From Cristatella mucedo (lineage: Eukaryota > Bryozoa > Phylactolaemata > Cristatellidae), in contig WPIO01000064.1 in the NCBI GenBank assembly GCA_009760855.2, positions 726,001-790,000 of the forward strand: DNA of 64,000 nucleotides, written 5' to 3'. The position numbers and the translations under genes were made by a program. Numbering within the stretch: the first letter of the stretch is position 1; every line of letters begins with the position of its first letter. The notes under the pieces are model-generated. The model did not search any database, was not told the origin of the DNA, and saw nothing but the letters and a program-made list of their open reading frames with translations. Of the stretch, positions 55,634 to 64,000 are shown in pieces.

Positions 55634-57745
55634 TTGCAGCTACATTGCAACTTGGTTCTTTAAAGAGGCTGGCTGGCCCGGGCCATTGGAGACCATAGCA
55701 TGATAATCTCATGCACTGTGCTATGCAATTTGGTTGGTATACCTAGAAAAGTCTCCGATAATGTGTAATCAAAATCGAAGTTTCGAAATCTTCTTGTTGA
55801 AATGACAGCTGTATCTGCTCTGGTATGTAGAGAGGCTAGCTTCCGGCGGCAGTTAGATGCCACAACATGGCAACTCACAGGCGCAATTGCACTAATTTTG
55901 TGAGAAACCCGGAACACTGTTGTCTAAATTCTAGAATCGAAACCGCAGTTGCACGCCACTTAAAACATAAAAACGGCAGCTGGATCGCCGTTCGTAATTG
56001 TACCGAGGCCCGGGATATTGAACGTCGTTATTATTAGTGTTATTGTTATTATTTCAAGAGAATTTTCAAGCGCAAATTAACAAACTTTGGTGGGTACATC
56101 CGTAACACTGCTTAAAGTAATTTCAATTCAAACCTGAAGTTGCATGACGCCTTTTAGATACATGGAAGCTGTATCGCAGTTCGGTTACTTAGGGACGAGG
56201 CTAAATTGCCCGGGCTAATAGAGACCAATAGGATGAAAACGCTCACGGGTAATTATCGCGGGCGTGTGTGATAATTTTGGCTGAAAAACCCAGAACACTG
56301 CTGTCTGTAACGTGGGTTCGAAACCCTAATTGGCTGAAACATTTTGTGTAAATGGATACTGTATCTCAATTCAATTGTGTAGGGAGGCTGGCTGACACGG
56401 GCCATTAAAGGCCATAATATGAGAATTCCCGTGGGCTATGCCATGAAATTATGACTGTAAACCCTGAGCAGAGCAGTTTACAACGTGAGACTAAAACTGC
56501 GAGTGCACGAAACCTATAATAGAAACTGCAGCTTTTTACCAGTTTGATATTTCTCAGCGGCCCGAGCCATTTTGGCCAAAGCTTGACAGCGCACAATCGT
56601 AATTGCACAAAATTTTTTATGAGTGAACCAGGAACACTGTTGGCTATAACTTGGTATACAAATCGCAGTCGTGCACCGAATAAGATGAAAATTACAACTG
56701 CATCGCAATTCATCATCGTGCGGCGGTCATGGCCACTGGAGGCTACATAGTGAGAACGGGCATGCCCGATCACACGAAATTTTGAACGCTGCAGGTGCCC
56801 AAAGCTTACTGTAGAAATGGCAGCTGCATCACAGTTCAATTATGCGGGGAGGCTAGCTGGCCCGGGCCATCAGATGCCATACTATGAGAGCACGCCGGCG
56901 CAATTGCATGAGATTTAGCGAGTAAACCTGGAACACTATTGTTTAAAATTTGATATGAAAATTGCAGTTGCATGAACCCTTTTGCAAAAAGGGCAGCTGT
57001 ATCGCAGTTCAATTGTTATGGTAGCTCGCTGCTTCGGGCAACTAAAAGTCATAGTGCGAGAACGCGCTAGCGAAATCACATAAAATCCATTCAGTCAATC
57101 TATTCATCGCTGCTTTCTATAATTAAGAATCAATTATGCAGTTGTGCGAAACCGTATGTGAAAATGACAACTGTATTGCAGTTCAAATTTTTAGGCTATA
57201 TTTGGGCCGGGCCAGAGAGGCCATAAAGTCAGAATGCTCAATCGCAATCTGTAGCTATGAGAATGCGCTAGGCCAATCGTCTGAAATTTTCTGGTTTAAC
57301 ATCCAACAACGTCCAGCTGTCTGATATAAGAAATAAAAATTGCAGTTGCACGGGTACCTTTTCTGTAAATGTCACCTTTATTGCAATGAGAGTGTGTTAG
57401 ACAGGAATATCCGAGGCTAAAGAACAAGAAACCGCAAATGCAATCGCATGAAATATTGTGGCAAACTTGACATGCTATTCTCTATAATATAGAATATAAA
57501 ACGCAGTTGGGCGAAGCATTGCGTGGAATCCGCAGTGGAATCGCCGTTCGAATATAATAATATATAAGCAAATAAAAGGCTAGCTGGCTAGGAACATGTT
57601 AGGCCATTGTACAATAACGGACAAGCGTAATTGTATGAAATTTTGTAGGTAAACCCGCAACATTTTTATGTATAATTTTGATTTAAAGCCATGCTTTTCC
57701 AAAGTTTATTGTGAAAACAGCTGCTGCATTGCCGTGTATTGCAGT
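55634..57745. repeat. Satellite-type tandem array, about 12 monomers of about 175 bp
   Basis: Monomers begin with variants of GGCAGCTGTATCGCAGTTC near 55634, 55804, 55975, 56166, 56352, 56525, 56693, 56818, 56991, 57166, 57362, 57530 and 57718. Each continues with GGAGGCTGGCTGGCCCGGGCCAT, GAGAACGC, GCAATTGCATGAAATTTTG, AACCCGGAACACTGTTGTCTA and CGCAGTTGCACGAAACC-like blocks. The units are old and diverged, and no coding domain is present. Confidence 0.85.
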
Positions 57746-59447
57746 TGTTTTTGGGATCTGTTTTTTCACTGGTCTTGAATTATTAAGGCCAGAAGGTCAG
57801 AGCTCTTATAAAAAAATCGAAAGAAAGCCAAACAGATAATCTCAAATGGATAATCTCAAATGGGGATAATCTCAAATGGTGATGATCTCAATGGTTATAA
57901 TCTCAAATGGTGATAATCTCACTGGAGACACGGATGACCTAATCCGGCGAGGGAAGGATGGCAACTTGATGGCGATGCTAGATTGGTGCATAGTTACTAG
58001 ATTGGTTGTAACGTACGAGTTTCTAGAAAATACTCGCCTTTGAAGTGACGTCAGTGTCGATTGAGTAGGAAAGCGAATCTCACAAGCCAGAACCTTAGCC
58101 AGCCAGAATTCAGTTTGGGACCATCGACGGGGTGTGGAGCATATTAGAGCGACTGAAACTTTCATCGTTGCAAAACTGCGTCTTCTGGATGGAGCACCTA
58201 AATTATGAAAAGAAGAGGGCGTGAGATCGACCATCGAGGAACCCAAATTTCGTTCTCGCCCCTTGACCCTAGCTTGAGGCTGAAAGCTATTCACACCTGT
58301 ACTGGCGTCTCAGTGAATTTGAACCGAACCTCATTTCACACTCGGTAAGTGACAACTTGATGTGTCAAGAGCCTCACTGAAAGGATTTTATGGTCAAGTG
58401 TGTCAAATACAGATATAAAATAGCTGAAGGTAAGGTTGGGACCGCCTTAGGTAAGGTAAAAGTTTTGAAAATTCAGTTTAGTCGGCACACTTTAAATTCG
58501 TGGGCTATTTTTGAAAAAGTTACCGGCTGTTGTTGCACACTTTCAGCAGTGTCTTAAATTAAGTGTCAAATGTGTATTAATCCCTCTGCACCCACCGGAT
58601 TAGGACCTACACATACTCGTTATGCAACGGGGTAAGATTATGCTTTGATCTCTGTATAGACATACTCCACCGTCAGTGTTGCAGCAGGAAATTATTACCA
58701 AAGTACAAACGAAAAAGCGATGCAGATCGATACTAGTAGCCAAGCGCCTGCCCCCTCATCGAACGAGATTGGTCCGCTGTTCTCGGCCGGAAGATAGCGG
58801 TGGCTGGGCAAGTTAGACGGACCCAACGTAAGCGCTCAGATTGAGTGCGAAGTGAACTGCTACTGCGGCTACGACGGCGGTAGATCCGTTGGAGATGGCC
58901 CCTAAGTCGGGGAATTATCTATAGCTGTGTCGGGTAATATCTCGTAACTTAGTGGCAAGACGCTTCGCTTTGCCATTTGCCGAAACATGGCGACCCCGAT
59001 GAGTCGTTCGGGCTAATTACTACAGAATCTGGCCCACGACACGGCAGACTTTTGGCTGAGTGAGTGACAGAGCCGCTTGCAGTGCCTGGTCAGTTTTCCG
59101 CGTCAAAATGTGCACGAACAAGCGACGACCGACCAAGGCGTCGCAAGTCACAGAGGTCACAGAGGTCACATAGGTCATAGAGGAAGCAGAGTGGAAAAGG
59201 TGGAGTACTTGTTCCTTCCTTAACTGTCGCCGCTGTCTCGAAGCGGTAGTGCACCAGCGCGTCTTCCGGCGCTGCGGCTAACCAGCACGACGATGGCAAC
59301 ATCAACGGATGTGAAAGGTTCGTCATCTGGGGGCCGGGAAACCGCAGAGTCAAAATACGCTCGCGCTGCGCTCTACGTCTTAGCTCAGGGGGTTAGGCGT
59401 TCGCTCTTGACGACTCAGTTAGTGCGCTCTAGTCTTGCAGCAGGCAA
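57746..59447. other. Mixed stretch, no gene established
   Basis: It contains a 15-bp minisatellite (57833-57925) and a 140-codon minus-strand frame (57872-58294) without a recognised domain. It ends in a CpG-richer segment with a possible + strand coding start at 59293 (MATSTDVKGSSSGG..) that is cut by a LINE-A copy. Confidence 0.35.
57833..57925. repeat. Minisatellite, unit GATAATCTCAAATGG
   Basis: Six tandem, slightly variable copies of the 15-bp unit. Confidence 0.95.
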
Positions 59448-59850
59448 TAATAATAATATTACAATCGATAAAGCACCCTTAGAGAACTCAATCTCTTTCT
59501 ATGTGTTTTAAATTAGCTGCAAAGGAAGCACGATCGAATTGTTAGTGGTAGTATGCTCGAAAAACAACAAGAATATGGTTAGGGGTGACATGCACAGAGT
59601 CAACATGCATAAGCACATACAGGTCAAATCGCAGGGACCCACTAAATGGTGTGATGCATAAGTGCGTTTTTTAATTCCTTTTTAAATGTGGTCAAGTCAG
59701 GAGATGTCGTGACGCAATTTGGGAATGGATTTTGGGCTTTGGGAGCGTACGAGCTGAAGGCACGGTCTCCAAAGGATTTGAGATTTGTACGAATATAGGT
59801 AAATGGTTAGATTCCGAAAAGCGGGAGGTACAATGCTTAGACTGGCGGGG
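59448..59850 (-). mobile_element. LINE-A copy (older subfamily), 3' part
   Basis: It has (AAT)n, CGATAAAGCACCCTTAGAGA, GCTGCAAAGGAAGCACGATCG and the C-terminal coding end (reverse of TTTGGAGACCGTGCC). It shares the CGATCGTGCTTCC 3' UTR variant with 9290-9310 and 49858-49878. Confidence 0.9.
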
Positions 59851-60327
59851 CGACGCCTTATTGCTCACTGCCAGTGGGCAGACAGCCGCTGCAGTCCTTC
59901 AGCCGCCTATATAAGTGAAACCGCTAAATGCAGCTGGCCTTTACTTGACACGTGACTTGACACGTCCGCAGCCCACTTCTCTGCCGTCGGCGTCGCAGTC
60001 GCTCTGTCGTCTGCACCGAAATCTGATGGCGAGACCGCCGGTGCAAGTCGCCGCGCGACCGAGCAGTTGGGCGTTGATGCGCATATGTGCCAGGTGGTGT
60101 CCACTGCCTCCACTTGAAGCAAGCTTCGAGTCCTGTAGCTGGCGGATAATTTGAACCGGAAACACGATTTCGCAGACTCTTCAGCAAGAATAATGTGGTC
60201 AAAATTTCGGCCGATACTTGCAACGGCTGCAGAGCGTATCGCAGGCATCACTTTCCTCTGTCTCTCTCTTTCTCCCCTTGCATCATTATTTCTCACTCCC
60301 TCACTCTCTCCTTCACGCTTTCTCTTT
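59851..60327. other. GC-richer stretch with CT-rich end
   Basis: Open on several frames (148-aa minus frame 59907-60353). No domain is recognised. A pyrimidine-rich run (60252-60327) borders the LINE-B 3' end. Confidence 0.35.
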
Positions 60328-61680
60328 CCCTGTATCTCCGTCTGTAACTCCACAAAGTCATAAAGACTATGTGGGTGTTACGCAGGAGAGTTCTGTATAG
60401 CGCACTCACAGCCTAAGCGGCTTTCGGTACGCAGTCGGTAGCCAACAGCCTTCGTCTCACGCAACAAAGAGAAAGTGGGAAGCATAGCACAGTCAGTAGA
60501 GCAGTTGAGGTAGTGGGTAGCATGGAAGTAGCAGCTCAGGACCGCTGAAAAGGATGTGCCATAGTCGGCAGCAGGAGAGTAGTTGTCGTTGCCTAAGAAT
60601 TGTGGAAGCGAGCTCCACAGTCTAGGACCTGCAGAGCTAAAGCTTCTGTCGCAAATGGTCTTTAAGCGGAGGAATAGGACAGCTAATGTATTGTCCACAC
60701 AGGACCAGAGGGCACGAAGAGGCTGAAACTGGTGAAGCAGTTCAGCTAGGTATGGAGGAGCCAAGCCGTGGCTGGCCTTGTGGGTCAGTGTAAGAACTTT
60801 GCTCTGTATCCGTTGCTCAACGGGTAGCCATCCTAGCTCTTATAGCAAAGGAGACACGTGCTCAAACCGCTGGGACTTGAAGACCAGCCTTGCAGCCATA
60901 TTCATTGTCCGCTGCAGTGGCCCAATGGTTTTCTTTGGCAGCCCAGCCAAAAGGGAATTTCAATAATCAAGCCGAGACAGAACTAAAGAGCTAGTTAAAT
61001 ATTTTACATGCCACTGTGGGAGACAGCTCCTAATCTTGGATAGAGATCGGACGTGATAGCAAGCTGTAGAAGCAGTCTTCTGAATGAAGCTTTTAAAATT
61101 GAGGCAGCTGTTGAAAACGAAACCTAATTTCGAGCACGTGGTGATGATCGCACAACAGCATCACCTACTAGAAGAGCAAAGCCTTATAATCCAGCCACAC
61201 GCTTAGGGTGTGCTATGAGCAGCAGTTTGGTTTTATCATCATTTGATTACAGGAAGTTTTCCAACATCCAGGATCGAATATCGGCAAGGCAAGCATTCAA
61301 TTGTTCAGTTCCTGCAGCAGATTCCGACGGTTTGAATGACAAATACAGCTGAGTATCGTCAGCATAAAAGTGATATCCTATTCCATGGGCCTTAACCACT
61401 CATCCCAGAGGTTATGTATAAATGGAGAACAGCAAAGGATCAAGTACAGACCCTTGAGGGACTCCACAGGTGACCCTTCTCGTGAGTGAGACCTGACATC
61501 CACACGATACGGATTGAACACGACCAGACAAGTACGATTTAAACCACGCCAGTGCTTCGTCTGCCAGACCGATTGTTGTTCTCAATCGTTCAAGCAAAAC
61601 GCCGTGATCAACGGTGTCGAAGGCAGCAGACAGATCTAGCAGAGCTAGGGCAGTGACATTCCCGTCGTCGTTGCCACGTA

Positions 61681-62284
61681 ATAATAATAATAATAATATT
61701 GCACTTGATAAAGCGCCCCCAGATAACTTAATCTCTTTCTATGCGCTTTACATTTGCTGCAAAGTGATATGCAATAGAATAGTAAGTAAAATCATGCTTG
61801 AAAAACAAACAAAATGAATAATATGGTTAGGGGTGACATGCACAGGGTCAGCATGCAAATGTGGTTAGTGGCAGCATGCACAGTGTCAGCACGCATAAGC
61901 ACATCAAGGACGAATCACAGGGACCCACTAAATGCTGTCCTAAATAGGTGTGTTTTTAAGTTTCTTTTAAATGTGGTCAGGTTAGGGGATGTTCTGACGC
62001 AGGTCGGGAGGGAGTTCCAGGCTTTGGGAGCATACGAGCTAAATGCACGGTCTCCAAAGGATTTAAGGTTTGTGCGAGGTATTTGTAGACCGTTGGATTC
62101 CGAAAAGCTGGTGGTACGATGCTTGGCCTGGTCGGGGAGTATATCTGAGAGATAGGCGGGAGCCAAAGAATTAAGTGACCTAAAAGTGAGCGACAAAACC
62201 TTGAAGTCAATCCGTTGCCTCACTGGTAGCCAGTGCAGGTCGGCGAGAAGTCGAGTAATGTGGCAACTGCGACGCTCACGACAG
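61681..62284 (-). mobile_element. LINE-A nested in LINE-B, 5-bp target duplication
   Basis: It is flanked by ACGTA at 61676-61680 and 62285-62289. The uninterrupted LINE-B at 21405 reads ATGTA once at the same place. The copy keeps the 3' hairpin, (AAT)n and the C-terminal coding end, truncated at CTGTCGTGAGCGTCGC. Confidence 0.95.
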
Positions 62285-63142
62285 ACGTAGAATGTCATCG
62301 TTAACACGGACGAGAGCAGTTTCAGTGGAGTGTTGAGTTATGTTTTGAATCCCGATTGAAGTGATTCTGACATTTCATTCTTTTCAATATGTTCAACCAG
62401 CTGCTTAGCAAAAATTTTTTCAGGAATCTTTGACAAGAAAGGAAGAAGGGAAGCAGGGCGATAGTTTTCTAGGATCTCTGAGCCTAATCCAGATCTGTAT
62501 CTAATCCAGATCTGTATCTAATCTGAGCCTAATCCAGGCTTTATAAGTATGGGACTAGCGATTGCCGATTTGAAGGACTTGGGGACGACCCCTTTACATT
62601 ACATGACATTACATTCCCAGAGAAGCATTACAAATCTTGGTAATGTCAGGGCTAAGTTGGACAGCCAGTGAAGACCACAGAGATGAAGGTATAGGGTCTT
62701 CAGGAGACGAGCTCTTTTTGCCTGACCTTATTAAGGTAACTATATCGCATGCAGAAACCCCGGAGAACCTTGTAAGGAAGGTCACAGAATGTGGAACCAC
62801 GATTGCTTTAGTCGGAGGGGCATAATGAAGGCACGAATGCTCACAATTCTTTCAGTAAAGAAGTCTGTAAACTTTTCGGCTGAGTCCTTAATATCTGTGG
62901 AGTCAGACCTCTCAGCATTGGCCAGGAAATGGTTTACTGTCTTAAAAATCTGTGTAGGGTCCGACTGGCAGGAATTCAGCTTTCGGATGAAAAATGAAGC
63001 CCTGGCTTTTTTATGCTTTCAGGTGTAAACTCAAAGGAAGTCTTTGAAATTGAGTAGATCTGCATCAGACCCCGATTTCTTGAAACGACGTTCAAGCCTG
63101 CGCTTAACCCGGCGCATCTTTAGGAGTTTTTATTGTAAATTG

Positions 63143-63282
63143 CCGAGCTGGATTGGTCCAGTGGTTAAGGCGCTCGCCCCGGCCAAGGTCTGGCTGAGGT
63201 CGTGGGCTCGAGTCCCAAGGCATATGTAAAGCGCCCGAATAGAGATTAAGTTTTCTTGGGGCGCAATACAAATGAATTATAT
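63143..63282 (+). mobile_element. SINE-1 nested in LINE-B, 7-bp target duplication
   Basis: It is flanked by TAAATTG at 63136-63142 and 63283-63289. GGATTGGTCCAGTGGTTAAG (A box), GAGGTCGTGGGCTCGAGTCC (B-box side), then GCGCCCGAATAGAGATTAAG..TCTTGGGGCGC (LINE-A-like hairpin). The best preserved SINE-1 in the window. Confidence 0.95.
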
Positions 63283-63655
63283 TAAATTGAATGGAATCTC
63301 CACGACTTTGAACACGGATAGAATGAACGGGAGCATGCTTGTCAAGAGCACTCCTCAGTGTCATGTTCATTGCATCAGTGAGGGTATCGAGGCTGCCGGT
63401 CGAGTCTGAATGTAGATCAAGAAGACCTGCATCGCAAACAGATTTCAATAACTTGTCTATGTCAATGCTTTGTAAGTTACGTCGTTTAAAAAATTCGACA
63501 TTACCTTGTACGTATAAGGGAGCAGGAACAGTAAACAAGACCGAACAATGATCCGAGAGGGTCAGTGGGCACACCCTAAGGTTAGTGGGGAGGACATCCT
63601 TAGTGATCACGAGATCTAGAATATGGCCACCGACGCGGGTGGTAAGATTAACGTC

Positions 63656-63735
63656 TCCTTCTCTCTCTCTCTCTCTTTTACTCTCTCCTTTACTTCTCCT
63701 TTCCTCTGTCCGTCTCTCTCTCTCTCCCACGTACG
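63656..63735. repeat. CT-rich microsatellite
   Basis: Interrupted (CT)n/(TCTCC)n runs mark the 5' edge of the LINE-B copy. Confidence 0.95.
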
Positions 63736-64000
63736 ATCAACCGCCCTTTTGATAAGCCTTTTTATTGCGAAGTCGACCGCACGAAGCGTGATAACAATAA
63801 TAATACATTTGCATAGTGCCCTCACAGAAAGGTGGAGCATACGTGTGGCCCAGCCTCCGGAGGGTTCAGCGCTTGCTTCAGTGGAGACTATCCGGATGGA
63901 GCTCCGATGAAGGTGCACACACTCGCACGTAGCACACACTCGTTTCTCACCGGACGTCTTACTCTGGCCCCTTTCCCCTTTTCGGGCGCCAGCTGGCTCC
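63736..64000. other. Window end, no gene seen
   Basis: It includes a decayed LINE-tail-like piece (ATAACAATAATAATACATTT..GTGCCCTCACAGA at 63790-63830), otherwise unassigned. Confidence 0.4.

Larger units (their letters stand above)
60328..63655 (-). mobile_element. LINE-B, longest copy (endonuclease end to 3' hairpin), with two nested insertions
   Basis: Reading the minus strand from 63655: the C-terminal part of an exonuclease-endonuclease domain (VGGHILDLVIT and LSDHCSVLF, with the terminal SDH motif), a basic linker (RRVKRRLERRFKKS-like, about 63060-63115), the SGKKSSSPEDPIPSSLW segment (about 62700), RT fingers and palm (LLDLSAAFDTVDHGVLLERL equivalent near 61600, CGVPQGSVL), YADDTQ (about 61350), thumb, 3' UTR hairpin (60347-60383). 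It is broken by stops, by LINE-A (61681-62284) and by SINE-1 (63143-63282). The 5' end lies in a CT microsatellite. Autonomous CR1/L2-type retrotransposon architecture. Confidence 0.9.

Noticed and set aside
55634-57745. CRISPR-like array
   Set aside because: Units are about 175 bp, diverged, without short identical repeats or unique spacers, and the DNA is eukaryotic.
57872-58294. 140-codon minus-strand frame as a gene
   Set aside because: Overlaps the 15-bp minisatellite, has no recognised domain and no splice support.

Overview
The window looks like intron-rich, transposon-laden nuclear DNA of a marine-invertebrate-type animal. Genes are split by long introns with clear GT..AG ends, no operon-like packing is seen, and much of the sequence consists of 5'-truncated CR1/L2-type LINE copies, tRNA-headed SINEs, satellite and microsatellite DNA, a Tc1 relic and Polinton-like debris. 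The species cannot be named from the sequence. Family names used here (LINE-A, LINE-B, SINE-1, SINE-2) are local labels only.

Host genes: two spliced models are supported on the + strand. The first (11245-14832, four exons, 162 aa) is a gametocyte-specific factor 1 (GTSF1) homologue, with two CHHC zinc fingers of identical spacing and a Trp/acidic C-terminal tail; this family assists PIWI proteins in piRNA silencing. The second (19403-33815, eight phase-compatible exons, 296 aa) is an uncharacterised protein with a Gln-rich N-terminus, a Cys cluster and a charged helical C-terminus resembling the tail of PYM/eIF2A. Its introns hold LINE copies and a tail-only LINE fragment.

Layout. 1-11 kb: an old LINE relative, several SINEs, one LINE-B and one LINE-A copy, and long stretches with nothing recognised. 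11-34 kb: the two genes, a Tc1-type transposase relic (15.4-16.0 kb), LINE-B (21.4-23.1 kb), a mosaic of LINE-A and LINE-B (29.8-33.6 kb) and a minisatellite (31.0-31.3 kb). 34.9-36.9 kb: two LINE-A tails and a 1.4-kb element bounded by G-rich inverted repeats that carries degenerate CCCTAAA repeats. 36.9-53.8 kb: an AT-rich block, broken by LINE-A copies, with minus-strand relics of a Polinton/adintovirus-like element (integrase D, D and E motifs, a PLA2-like HD motif, a probable capsid-like region), ending at a perfect 27-bp inverted repeat. 54-60 kb: LINE-A copies, a 12-monomer satellite of about 175 bp and a 15-bp minisatellite. 60.3-63.7 kb: the longest LINE-B (part of the endonuclease through to the 3' hairpin), with one LINE-A and one SINE-1 inserted in it, each flanked by a readable target-site duplication.

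The most informative overall pattern is that SINE-1 ends in the same hairpin tail as LINE-A. This is the arrangement expected for a SINE mobilised by LINE-A. The chain of nested insertions gives a relative chronology of LINE-B, then LINE-A, and of SINEs. A piRNA cofactor gene sits in the middle of this repeat landscape.
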